Assembly (NCBI GenBank): GCA_013388685.1
Contig: JACAET010000053.1
Span: forward strand, 1 to 64,000
Length of the DNA stretch: 64,000 nt
Direction: 5' to 3'
Origin: Chloroflexota bacterium
GTDB lineage: Bacteria > Chloroflexota > Anaerolineae > Anaerolineales > Villigracilaceae
Numbering within the stretch: position 1 is the first letter of the stretch; each line of letters starts with the position of its first letter. Below the pieces are notes generated by a model. That model worked only from the letters and a program-made list of their open reading frames with translations, did not search any database and was not told the DNA's origin. The position numbers and the translations under genes were made by a program. Of the stretch, positions 54,201-60,646 are shown in pieces.

Positions 54201-55665
54201 CTCCGACAAGATCACCGGCGAAGGACGCGGCTTCAAACTCAAGGTCGGCGAGGGACTGGCGGGATGGGTGGTGGCAAACCGCGAGTCCGTATTGATCGGG
54301 GATCTTCTGAAGGATCCGCGCTGGGTGACCACACCCACATCGTCGCGCGAACACCGCAGCGCCATTGTCGTCCCCCTGCTGGTGGCGGAGGATGTCATCG
54401 GTGTTCTCATGGTCTTTCACCGCAAGGTCAACTTCTTCAGCGCCGAACGCCTGAACATGGTTAAAGCGATTGCCGGGCAGGTGTCGGTGGCGATCAACAA
54501 CGCCCATCTCTACGAACTCATCCGCGATCAGGCGGAACGCCTGGGCGCCATGCTCCGCCGTGAGCAGGAAGATGCCAGCCGTTCGCAAGCCATCCTCGAA
54601 GCGGTGGCGGATGGCGTTCTCGTCACCGGCGCAAACAACCGCATCACTTTTCTCAACAAATCCGCGGAGGATATTCTCGACCTCGAAGCCGGGCGGCTGA
54701 TCGGACAAACCCTGGATGTATTTGCCGGTCTCTTCGGCAAAGCGGCTGGTTCGTGGATGCAGACCATCCGCGCCTGGTCGGAAGCGCCCTCCAAATATCA
54801 ACGCGGTGAAACCTATGCCGAACAGCTGGATTTGCAGAATGGACGGATTGTGCTGGTGCATCTTGCACCGGTGATTTTGCAGAACGATTTTCTGGGAACG
54901 GTATCCATCTTCCGCGATATCACGCATGAGGTGGAGGTGGACAGGCTCAAGTCCGAGTTTGTGGCGACGGTCAGTCACGAACTTCGCACTCCCATGACCT
55001 CCATCCGCGGTTATACGGATGTGCTTCTCATGGGCGCCGCAGGCGCGCTGAACGAAAACCAGACGCACTTCCTGAATATTATCAAGAACAATACCGAGCG
55101 CCTGAATATTCTGGTGAACGATTTGCTCGATGTGTCCCGCATCGAATCGGGACGCGTGACCCTCTCGCCGCAGGCGCTCGACCTGCGCGAACTGGCGGAA
55201 GACGTCATCGAAGACGTTCTGCGCCGTTCTCAGGAGGAAAACAAGCCGATGGCTTTATCGCTCGACGCGCCGAGGAAACTGCCGCTGGTTTACGGCGATA
55301 TGGAACGCGTGCGCCAGGTGTTGAGCAACCTGGTCTTCAACTCCTATCACTATACTCCCGAGAACGGCACCATCACGGTGTACATCCACCCCTTGAACGA
55401 CGAGGAAAATCCGCAGGTCCAGGTGGATGTGAAGGATAACGGTGTAGGCATCTCTCCCGAGGATCAGGAGCGCATCTTTGAACGCTTTTATCGCGGCGAA
55501 CATCCGCTGGTGCTGGCTACCCCCGGAACGGGTTTGGGTCTCTCCATCGTTAAACAAATCGTGGAGATGCACAAAGGAAAGATTTGGATGAAGAGCAACG
55601 GCATTCCCGGAGAGGGAAGCGTCTTCTCCTTTACCCTGCCCGTCTACCAGAAAAATGAGGCATGA
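48223..55665 (+). CDS. Giant GAF-repeat sensor histidine kinase (2480 aa)
   Basis: One N-terminal membrane helix (ILLALALLLPVLAIVAF) and a short PAS-like segment (residues 60-130) lead to about eleven consecutive GAF-like domains covering residues 150 to about 2080. Each begins with a helical signalling stretch and ends in a pattern such as ASQSAVALENARLF. A PAS domain (AILEAVADGVLVTGANNRIT) then precedes the HisKA domain with VATVSHELRTPMTSIRGY (H2252). The HATPase domain has its N box and the VKDNGVGISPEDQERIFERF and GTGLGLSIVKQIVEMH boxes, so the kinase is complete. REC proteins are encoded on both sides. The GAF count was made by eye. Confidence 0.93.
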   Translation: MFAGLGVGHYLILLALALLLPVLAIVAFWHTPGKTPFVSRGELSFPPSPDSSKTNEAILLIQIGGRVEYVNDLARGWFDLHPGETPDLERLLRRTRPAEEFLDLCAKPGQKRLSIGGQLVEATSYLVPGGYAQMLVAMKQVEFSKDISNAGAGASILRLISDFGRDVSASLSLTDVLRAILLNVTQLVASDLLEIKISDPASRRLTPFTLDSSGGSGIQRASLSQFGALTEYTLRQRKPVLLANTKETPPELGELNGKTPVQSYLGIPLLADGDMVGVLELGQLAAETLGAHDLDIVQLIAPQIAYSIRNAILHEEEQKRLSELSGLANLIHTIGASHDYSRLIQRLIQNIAPLLPVDIIGFLLYDEGKRTLEAQSPFQGLPSHITDIYRASVPAHSPADRILLERNLIATRNAANDPYWRELGLQTLAQAASLRESVLAPMISEDRLIGYLQVSNHKGASLEFTDSEIRLIETIARQSAGIIENAVTIEHTRQRALRSDALRRIASLAASNATVDEILRFSIQELARLFQSDIAAVFLRDEGRGELRLHEGSVFGATPDAIAALNRLHMDPAQYRLTVSGSQRPFKSGRLSSDRRVLPGYRPLVAALQVESAVVVPLILREHSLGELMLGSRKAEFFNDYDLQIVSTAAGQIASAIDDASRTSLTDEALRRRVEQLTSLARVSRELNAMTDLPELLNVIHTESLRTARADCGAILLFDLNASADPPPVSLSIGCPHADTFSPLEQQVIRKGESRLIADLAQSGATPVHDGVRALMIVPIISGGKTVGLIHLHSSRNESFDDSTLEVMETLASQASVAIGNVRRYQEQYQHAELLRRRTGILARLSDPVAFLDFEQPLEQSLFGIAVHISETTPFKAVLISVLEPESGLLRRVTGVGFPPETLVELLARKQPLASLQQILKPQFRINRSYFIPIDQSPIIPSDVHMVTLETGEHPQKSSNAWDPDDTLITMLEDHQGNPLGIISVDAPRDGLRPDRAAIEALDIFARQASLLILGHTRLAELRTQVEALTSGIERQQRLLANTQNDLPVLLRKDLDQTIAILNLDQRSQRVRAGLAITESVSRQLDASSALQALARETLTQLGMSVALVAETTAEGPRLTHVMGSIPRATNPEALFGQRNPLRAVLQSGEAILVSTLDENMEWRDAPLLTALRAKSMICLPIKIDKRTVAAMMAISPEPMPAFTSEDLQVYHQIARQTSVILQNISLLNETRRRLQEVNLLLDFSRQLRGLDADHIVKSLLESARRALHAAHAGVVLIWDEHTSQLIPQAVSGYADNEAMKRIAYRSGGSLPGQVFETNRPLRVDEVQFTRDYTFSSDEQLLYRQATGGRLPVASLLIPIQSGDQRVGVIVLDNFNTPAAFREEDEALLLSLAQQVGLSLQNVRLVQTTQERAKQLEALTSAATNLTSSLKSTELVESLLDQLSPIIPYDTATLWIREKDRLTVAAARGFPDTERRLGLTLAVEDSALFKEMIRTGQGILVGDIRQDPRFPSLEAPRLSWLGLPLLSKKEVIGVLALEKWQSYYYTREHVQVGMTFASQSAVALENARLFEDSMNRAAELNERSQRLALLNRFSSSLSGLLDEDKILQLTAQEIQEALNAPRVSVVVFERGDAIWKYSNPKSGKKLPQILPHAPIFHRLHESLGVFTTDAVSAEPDLTPLRDFLGSATQSLLILPFASGANLRALMFVHQNESVRFSLAEIELALTLTNQAAIAIENARLYQSTLQTAERFSILNQASYQISSNLDPEQIYVAVHRAAKRLMPIESFVISLLDDETNEIEGVYLMDDDKRAPITRIPRDQGLSGRVINSGEPLFVRGSENVDELGAVPYGKPDAPRSVIAVPMLLGGRAVGMLSAQSYQPNVYTEDDLQILSTLANQAIVAIQNGRLFNETQRLAQELEQRVIDRTAELQREQQNTETLLRILTEVSSSLDLDRALNRTLALLNDAIGAEQGTIMLRGAEDNMLHYRAGYGYLSDKITGEGRGFKLKVGEGLAGWVVANRESVLIGDLLKDPRWVTTPTSSREHRSAIVVPLLVAEDVIGVLMVFHRKVNFFSAERLNMVKAIAGQVSVAINNAHLYELIRDQAERLGAMLRREQEDASRSQAILEAVADGVLVTGANNRITFLNKSAEDILDLEAGRLIGQTLDVFAGLFGKAAGSWMQTIRAWSEAPSKYQRGETYAEQLDLQNGRIVLVHLAPVILQNDFLGTVSIFRDITHEVEVDRLKSEFVATVSHELRTPMTSIRGYTDVLLMGAAGALNENQTHFLNIIKNNTERLNILVNDLLDVSRIESGRVTLSPQALDLRELAEDVIEDVLRRSQEENKPMALSLDAPRKLPLVYGDMERVRQVLSNLVFNSYHYTPENGTITVYIHPLNDEENPQVQVDVKDNGVGISPEDQERIFERFYRGEHPLVLATPGTGLGLSIVKQIVEMHKGKIWMKSNGIPGEGSVFSFTLPVYQKNEA

Positions 55666-56040
55666 ATGGCGAAAATATTGATTGCAGAAGACGAACGAGA
55701 TATTCGCGACCTGGTTGCTTTTACTCTGCGGTTTGCCGGGCACGAGGTCTTCGCGGCGACGAACGGGGAGGAGGCGGTGGAGATGGCGCCCAAAGTCAAC
55801 CCCGACCTCGTTCTGATGGACGTTCGCATGCCGCGCATGACCGGTTACGAAGCCTGCAAAGCGATGAAAGCCGACCCGAACCTGAAGGACATCCCTGTGG
55901 TCTTCCTTTCTGCCAAGGGGCAGGAGAGCGAGATCCAGCAGGGACTTGACGCGGGTGCCGAGGAATATCTGCTCAAACCGTTTGCCCCCGACCAGCTCAC
56001 GATACGCGTAAAAGCCATTCTCGCCAAATTCGGAAAGTAA
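55666..56040 (+). CDS. REC-only response regulator
   Basis: The 124-residue protein is a single receiver domain: KILIAEDERDIRDLVAFTL, phospho-acceptor in LVLMDVRMPRMTGYE, and lysine in EEYLLKPFAPDQL. There is no output domain, so it signals by protein contact, for example a phosphorelay or motility-type switch. The ATG directly abuts the kinase stop (TGAATG). Confidence 0.93.
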   Translation: MAKILIAEDERDIRDLVAFTLRFAGHEVFAATNGEEAVEMAPKVNPDLVLMDVRMPRMTGYEACKAMKADPNLKDIPVVFLSAKGQESEIQQGLDAGAEEYLLKPFAPDQLTIRVKAILAKFGK

Positions 56041-56043
56041 CCC

Positions 56044-56826
56044 TTGAGCGCTGTTCTTCTCGATAACTCCATTGTGCATTACGAGGTGCTCGGACGCGGA
56101 CGCCCGGTCATCTTCCTGCACGGCTGGGTCGGTTCCTGGAAGTATTGGATCGCCTCCCTGCAGGTCGCTTCGACCTCCTACCGCGCCTACGCCCTCGACC
56201 TGTGGGGTTTCGGAGATACCGCGCACAACGAACTGAAATACTCGCTCGACGAGCAAGCCAAACTACTCGAAGCCTTCCTCAACGAACTCGGCATCGGCAG
56301 GATCGCCCTCGTTGGGCATGGTTTGGGCGCGCTGGTCGGCATGAAATTCGCCGCACGCTTCCCCCAAAGCGTAGACCGCCTCATGGCGGTCAACTGCCCT
56401 TTGAATTACGATGCCGTTCACTCCCGCTTGAAGACAAACTCGCCGCAGGAACTCTCCGACTGGCTGTCCAACCGCACCTCGGAAGCCTCCACTGCCCTCT
56501 CCGACGCTCCCAAAGCCGATCCCAAGGCAATTGCCGCCTCTATCGCCATACTCCAATCTGACAACCTCTTTCCCACCTTCCGCGCATTGAACATTCCCTG
56601 CCTGCTGGTCTACGGCGAAAAAGACCCCGCCGTCACCGTGCCAGCCTACGAGGCTGCCACCTCCACCTTTACCCACCAAATCATCCTCGAAGGCTCCGGG
56701 CATTTCCCCATGCTCGACGAAACGCCCAAATTCAACCGCCTGCTCACCGACTTCCTTGCCCTGCCCACCGGCATCAGCCCTACCGAACTGCAAATGAAAG
56801 ACGAGTGGAAACGCAGGGTTCGATGA
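56044..56826 (+). CDS. Alpha/beta-hydrolase-fold protein lacking the nucleophile serine
   Basis: The 260-residue protein has TTG as start. It is a clear paralogue of the hydrolase at 43333: IVHYEVLGRGRPVIFLHGWV, YRAYALDLWGFGDTA, and GHFPMLDETP at the end. The nucleophile elbow reads VGHGLGALVG, so the serine at position 93 is glycine. The acid (YGEKDPAVT) and histidine remain. It probably does not hydrolyse esters and may bind a ligand or regulate its active twin. It is the last gene of the island. Confidence 0.88.
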   Translation: MSAVLLDNSIVHYEVLGRGRPVIFLHGWVGSWKYWIASLQVASTSYRAYALDLWGFGDTAHNELKYSLDEQAKLLEAFLNELGIGRIALVGHGLGALVGMKFAARFPQSVDRLMAVNCPLNYDAVHSRLKTNSPQELSDWLSNRTSEASTALSDAPKADPKAIAASIAILQSDNLFPTFRALNIPCLLVYGEKDPAVTVPAYEAATSTFTHQIILEGSGHFPMLDETPKFNRLLTDFLALPTGISPTELQMKDEWKRRVR

Positions 56827-56894
56827 GTTTGTCCCACCCAGCCGGGCGTCGGGCAGTCGAAGCGCAAAAGACAATACTGGCTTCGATTATTACA

Positions 56895-56923
56895 TTGACA
56901 AAATAACAGCCGCGTCATATAAC
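56895..56923 (+). promoter_or_regulatory. Promoter of the thiamine operon
   Basis: TTGACA (56895-56900), 17 bases, TATAAC (56918-56923), just upstream of the riboswitch. Confidence 0.85.
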
Positions 56924-56934
56924 TACCCCACAAC

Positions 56935-57024
56935 CGAACGGGGAGCCCCGCACGATGGGGCTGAGAGGAGCGTGAATCGCTCGACCCGCATCACCTGATC
57001 CAGATCATACTGGCGGAGGGAACA
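56935..57024 (+). promoter_or_regulatory. TPP riboswitch (THI element)
   Basis: The conserved blocks GGGGCTGAGAGGA and ACCTGATCCAGATCATACTGG, with closing GCGGAGGGAAC, identify the thiamine pyrophosphate riboswitch. It precedes thiamine genes and a terminator, so TPP should cause early termination. Confidence 0.97.
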
Positions 57025-57042
57025 TACTTCATCGCTTACCTG

Positions 57043-57064
57043 CCTCCGCCTGCGGAGGTTTTTT
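57043..57064 (+). terminator. Riboswitch-controlled terminator
   Basis: CCTCCG-CCTG-CGGAGG followed by TTTTTT, 19 bases after the riboswitch. Confidence 0.9.
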
Positions 57065-57066
57065 CG

Positions 57067-57105
57067 TTCCCCCTCTCTCATTGAGAGAGGGCGGGGTGAG
57101 GGTCT
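57067..57105. repeat. Palindromic repeat between terminator and thiN
   Basis: CCCTCTCTCATTGAGAGAGGG plus GCGGGGTGAGGG is a short member of the family found in rnpB, kynU and at 38731. It ends two bases before the thiN start and removes any usual ribosome site. Confidence 0.75.
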
Positions 57106-57106
57106 T

Positions 57107-57784
57107 ATGCAACGTATCATCATTCTCGCCAATGGCGAACTGCCCAGCCTCGGCAAAGCCCGCGCGCTCCTGCAGGATGACGACTTCATCCTCTGCGCCG
57201 ACGGCGGCACGCGCCACGCCTCCGCCCTGCACCTCAAGCCTGACCTCATCATCGGAGACCTCGACTCCGCCGACAGCGCCCTCCTCCGCTCCCTTCAAGC
57301 CGACGGCGTTCCCATCGAACGTCACCCGCGCGACAAAAATGAAACCGACCTCGAACTCGCCCTCCATAAAGCCATCGAACTCGCCCCTCAAGAAATCGTC
57401 ATCCTCGCCGCCCTCGGCGGGCGTATGGACCAAACTATCGCGAACATTGCCCTCCTCACCGACGCCCGGCTTTCGACGCTCGACATTCGACTCGATGACG
57501 GCGTGGAAGAAATCTTTTTTTGCCGCACACAGGCTCAGGTCGAGGGAAGAAGCGGCGATCTCATCTCACTCATCCCCTGGGGCAGAGAAGTCACGGGCAT
57601 CCGCACCGAAAATCTCAAATGGCAGTTGAACGGCGAAACCCTCTACCCCGAAAAAACGCGCGGCATCAGCAACAAAATGACCGCCCGCACCGCGACAGTC
57701 AAAATCCAATCGGGACTCCTCCTCATCCTCCACCGCCGCCAACCGTCAATCGTAAATCGTCAATCGAAAGAAGGTTTACCATGA
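57107..57784 (+). CDS. thiN: Thiamine pyrophosphokinase
   Basis: The 225-residue protein converts thiamine to TPP. It shows RIIILANGELPSLGKARAL, DDFILCADGGTRHA, LKPDLIIGDLDSAD, RDKNETDLELAL and LAALGGRMDQTIANI, all typical of the catalytic domain. The B1-type C-terminal domain has ISLIPWGREVTGI. The last residues (PSIVNRQSKEGLP) are encoded by a heptamer repeat. It overlaps thiB by four bases. First gene of the TPP-regulated operon. Confidence 0.95.
   Translation: MQRIIILANGELPSLGKARALLQDDDFILCADGGTRHASALHLKPDLIIGDLDSADSALLRSLQADGVPIERHPRDKNETDLELALHKAIELAPQEIVILAALGGRMDQTIANIALLTDARLSTLDIRLDDGVEEIFFCRTQAQVEGRSGDLISLIPWGREVTGIRTENLKWQLNGETLYPEKTRGISNKMTARTATVKIQSGLLLILHRRQPSIVNRQSKEGLP
57742..57769. 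repeat. Heptanucleotide tandem repeat in the thiN 3' end
   Basis: CCGTCAA, TCGTAAA, TCGTCAA, TCGAAAG: four units encoding part of the ThiN tail, immediately before the thiB start. Confidence 0.75.
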
Positions 57785-58839
57785 AAAACACACCTCTCCT
57801 CCTCACCCTCTTCTGTCTTCTGCTTTCTGCCTGCACCTCGCAGGCAACGCCGGCACAAAGCCCAGCGCCCCAACCCCTCACCGTCATGACCCACGACTCC
57901 TTCTCCGTCAGCGAAGAGGTGGTGGCGGCGTTTGAAACGGCGAACAACGCCAAAGTGACCTTCCTCCAAAGCGGCGACGCCGGCTCCATGCTCAACAAAG
58001 CCATCCTTTCCAAAAACGCCCCGCTTGCCGACGTGCTCTTCGGCGTGGACAATACTTTCCTCTCCCGCGCTCTCGAAGCCGACCTCTTCGAACCCTATGC
58101 CTCCCCCGCCCTGGCAAACATCCCCGCCGCCTTCCAACTCGACCCCTCCAACCGCGCCCTGCCTGTGGACTATGGCGACGTTTGCATCAACTACGACAAA
58201 GCCTACTTCGTCGAAAACGCCCTTGCCGTGCCCCAATCGCTCGAAGACCTGACCAAGCCCGAGTATGCCGGACTGCTCGTGGTGGAAAACCCTGCCACCT
58301 CCTCTACCGGGCTTGCCTTTTTGCTTGCCACCGTGGCACACTTCGGCGAAGACGGCTACCTCGACTACTGGCGCGCACTCAAAGCCAACGGCGTCGTCGT
58401 GGTGGACGGCTGGGAGACCGCCTACTACACCAACTTCAGCGCCTCCTCCGGCAGGGGACCTCAGCCGATGGTCGTCTCTTATGGGACTTCCCCCGCCGCC
58501 GAAGTGATCTTCGCCGACCCGCCGGTTGACGACGCTCCCACCGCCTCCCTCCTCGGACCCGACACCTGCTTCCGCCAGATTGAATTCGTCGGCATCCTCA
58601 AAGGGACTCAAAACCGCGCCCTCGCCGAAAAATTCGTGGATCTCATGCTCGGCAAGCCATTTCAAGAAGACGTGCCTCTCCAGATGTTCGTCTATCCGGT
58701 CCACCCGAACGCCGCCTTGCCCGAAGCCTTTGTCAAATACGCGCAGGCTCCTGCACAGACCGCCTCCCTCTCCCCCGAAGAAATCGCCTTCAACCGCGAC
58801 CGCTGGATTCAAGAGTGGACGGATGCGGTGATGAAATAA
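57781..58839 (+). CDS. thiB: Thiamine ABC transporter substrate-binding lipoprotein
   Basis: The 352-residue protein has a lipobox signal (TLFCLLLSACTS). The domain matches ThiB: LTVMTHDSFSVSEEVVAAFE, KVTFLQSGDAGSMLNKAILS, ADVLFGVDNTFLSRALEADL and LPVDYGDVCINYDKAYF. It captures thiamine outside the membrane for ThiP/ThiQ. The ATG at 57781 overlaps the thiN stop; a longer frame inside thiN is spurious. Confidence 0.95.
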   Translation: MKNTPLLLTLFCLLLSACTSQATPAQSPAPQPLTVMTHDSFSVSEEVVAAFETANNAKVTFLQSGDAGSMLNKAILSKNAPLADVLFGVDNTFLSRALEADLFEPYASPALANIPAAFQLDPSNRALPVDYGDVCINYDKAYFVENALAVPQSLEDLTKPEYAGLLVVENPATSSTGLAFLLATVAHFGEDGYLDYWRALKANGVVVVDGWETAYYTNFSASSGRGPQPMVVSYGTSPAAEVIFADPPVDDAPTASLLGPDTCFRQIEFVGILKGTQNRALAEKFVDLMLGKPFQEDVPLQMFVYPVHPNAALPEAFVKYAQAPAQTASLSPEEIAFNRDRWIQEWTDAVMK

Positions 58840-58860
58840 TGTTGATCGCGCTGAGCGGAG

Positions 58861-58907
58861 GGTTGAGTAGCCTTGAGCGGTCTTTGCGAGAGGCGTATCG
58901 AAACCCG
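58861..58907. repeat. Dispersed repeat (GGTTGAGTA ... TATCGAAACC type)
   Basis: GGTTGAGTAGCCTTGAGCGG and AGGCGTATCGAAACCC match the copy at 20282. It lies in the thiB-thiP gap. Confidence 0.6.
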
Positions 58908-58936
58908 AAGTCGGAGCGCCGAAACCACCCCTGACC

Positions 58937-60646
58937 ATGCCTCACGCACTTAACCACAGAGACACAGAGACACAGAGAAAAAATAGGTTTTCTGTGCTCT
59001 CTGTGTCTCCGTGGTTAAAAAGAATCGCACTTTGGGTTCTACCCCTCGCTTTCCTGGCTGTCTTCTTCTTTTTTCCTCTTTCCCGTATCCTTGCCTTCAC
59101 CCTCTCCCCTGAAGCCATCACCGCTAAAAATTTACCCATCACTGCTTCCGCGCTGCTGTTCACCTTTTACCAGGCTTTCCTCTCCACCCTCCTCACCCTC
59201 CTTCTCGGTTTTCCATCTGCGGTTTTATTCGCCCGCTTCGACTTTCGCGGCAAATCCCTGCTGCGTGCCCTCACCGCCGTCCCCTTCATGCTCCCGACGG
59301 TGGTCGTCGCTGCCGCTTTCAACTCCCTCCTCGGGCAGCGCGGCTTGCTCAACACCCTAATTACCAATTACCAATTACCAACTTTCACTCCCTCACCCTT
59401 TACCCTCATCCTCCTCGCCCACGTCTTCTACAACACCACCATCGTCATCCGCATCGCAGGGACCGCCCTCTCCAGCCTCGACCCCCAACTCGAACAGACC
59501 GCCCGCTCCCTCGGTGCAGATTCCCTCCGCGTCTGGACGAACGTCACCCTGCCGCTTCTCCGTCCATCCCTCCTCGCCGCCTCGCTCCTCGTCTTCCTCT
59601 TCGACTTCACCTCCTTCGGCGTGATTCTTCTCCTCGGCGGCTCCCAATTTGCCACCCTCGAGGTGGAAATCTACCTGCAAGCCGTCAAATTCCTCAACCT
59701 GCCCCTCGCTGCGTTGCTTTCCACCCTCCAACTTTTATGCACACTGATTTTCTCCACCCTTTACTCGTACCTGGTAACTCGTAACTCGTATCCCCTCGCT
59801 CCACGCAGCACACAACATCCTCCGCGCACCTTCCAGCAAAAACTCTTCGTTTCCACTTTCTGCCTTCTGCTCTCCGCCTTCTTCCTTGCTCCTCTCGCTT
59901 CCCTCCCCGCCCGCTCCCTCTTCCGTCTCGAAGCCGACCGTGGACAGCGCGCCCAAATCCAATACGGATTCACCGCCGACTACTACACCGAACTCTTCAT
60001 CAACCGCCGCGGCTCCATCTTCTACGTTCCACCCATTCGAGCAGCGTTCAACTCCCTTGCTTATGCCTCCGCAACCGTGATTCTCTCCCTCCTCCTCGGT
60101 TTCCCCGCCGCCTTTGCCCTCGCCAAGCCCACCCGCCTCGAAAAAATCCTCGACCCGCTCATCATGCTTCCCCTCGGCTCATCCGCCGTCATGCTCGGGC
60201 TTGGATTTATCATCACCTACGGCAAGTGGCTGACCTCGCCGCTCCTCGTCCCGTTTGCCCACACACTTGTTGCACTTCCTTTTGTTATTCGCACGCTACA
60301 ACCCGCCATCGCTTCCATCCCTGACCACCTCCGTCAAGCCGCATCCTCCCTCGGCGCCTCACCCCTCGAAGTCTGGAAGCACATAGACCTGCCCATCCTG
60401 CGCCGCGCTGCGCTCACCGCCGCCACCTTCTCCTTCACCGTCTCCCTCGGCGAGTTCGGTGCCACCCTCCTCATCGCTCGCCCCGAATACCCCACCATCC
60501 CCGTCGCCATTGAACGCTTCCTCTCCCAGCCTGGCGGGCTCAACTACGGTCAAGCCATGGCGATGGCAACCCTCCTCATGCTCATCACCACCGCCAGCAT
60601 CCTCCTCATCGAAAAATTTCGTCCGCCCAGCGCAGGAGACTTCTAA
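58937..60646 (+). CDS. thiP: Thiamine ABC transporter permease with repeat-derived N-terminus
   Basis: The 569-residue fused permease has two sets of membrane segments and two inner-membrane signature loops (QTARSLGADSLRVWTNVTLP and RQAASSLGASPLEVWKHIDL), as expected for ThiP. Residues about 5-29 (NHRDTETQRKNRF and on) are encoded by the palindromic repeat at 58953-59023, so the true start may be an internal GTG near 58996 or 59004. Two further heptamer arrays lie in frame at 59360 and 59761. The family usually starts shortly before the first helix (ALWVLPLAFLAVFFFF). Confidence 0.92.
   Translation: MPHALNHRDTETQRKNRFSVLSVSPWLKRIALWVLPLAFLAVFFFFPLSRILAFTLSPEAITAKNLPITASALLFTFYQAFLSTLLTLLLGFPSAVLFARFDFRGKSLLRALTAVPFMLPTVVVAAAFNSLLGQRGLLNTLITNYQLPTFTPSPFTLILLAHVFYNTTIVIRIAGTALSSLDPQLEQTARSLGADSLRVWTNVTLPLLRPSLLAASLLVFLFDFTSFGVILLLGGSQFATLEVEIYLQAVKFLNLPLAALLSTLQLLCTLIFSTLYSYLVTRNSYPLAPRSTQHPPRTFQQKLFVSTFCLLLSAFFLAPLASLPARSLFRLEADRGQRAQIQYGFTADYYTELFINRRGSIFYVPPIRAAFNSLAYASATVILSLLLGFPAAFALAKPTRLEKILDPLIMLPLGSSAVMLGLGFIITYGKWLTSPLLVPFAHTLVALPFVIRTLQPAIASIPDHLRQAASSLGASPLEVWKHIDLPILRRAALTAATFSFTVSLGEFGATLLIARPEYPTIPVAIERFLSQPGGLNYGQAMAMATLLMLITTASILLIEKFRPPSAGDF
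58953..59023. repeat. Palindromic repeat of the ACCACAGAGACAC type in thiP
   Basis: AACCACAGAGACACAGAG and CTCTGTGTCTCCGTGGTT are inverted arms. The element covers the first codons of the thiP frame. Confidence 0.88.
59360..59380. repeat. Three exact ATTACCA heptamers inside thiP
   Basis: Three identical 7-base units in frame, encoding a short periplasmic or loop segment (LITNYQLP). Confidence 0.75.
59761..59788. repeat. Heptamer array inside thiP
   Basis: TTACTCG, TACCTGG, TAACTCG, TAACTCG: units in the linker between the two permease halves. Confidence 0.65.

Noticed and set aside
52972..55068. 698-codon minus-strand frame
   Set aside because: Shadow of the GAF kinase, whose GAF, PAS, HisKA and HATPase motifs are unambiguous.
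57520..57780. N-terminal extension of the thiB frame inside thiN
   Set aside because: The lipoprotein signal begins at 57781 and the upstream translation is out-of-frame thiN sequence.
59360..59788. CRISPR-like repeats
   Set aside because: Units are only 7 bp with no spacers and lie within a coding frame; no cas genes are in the window.
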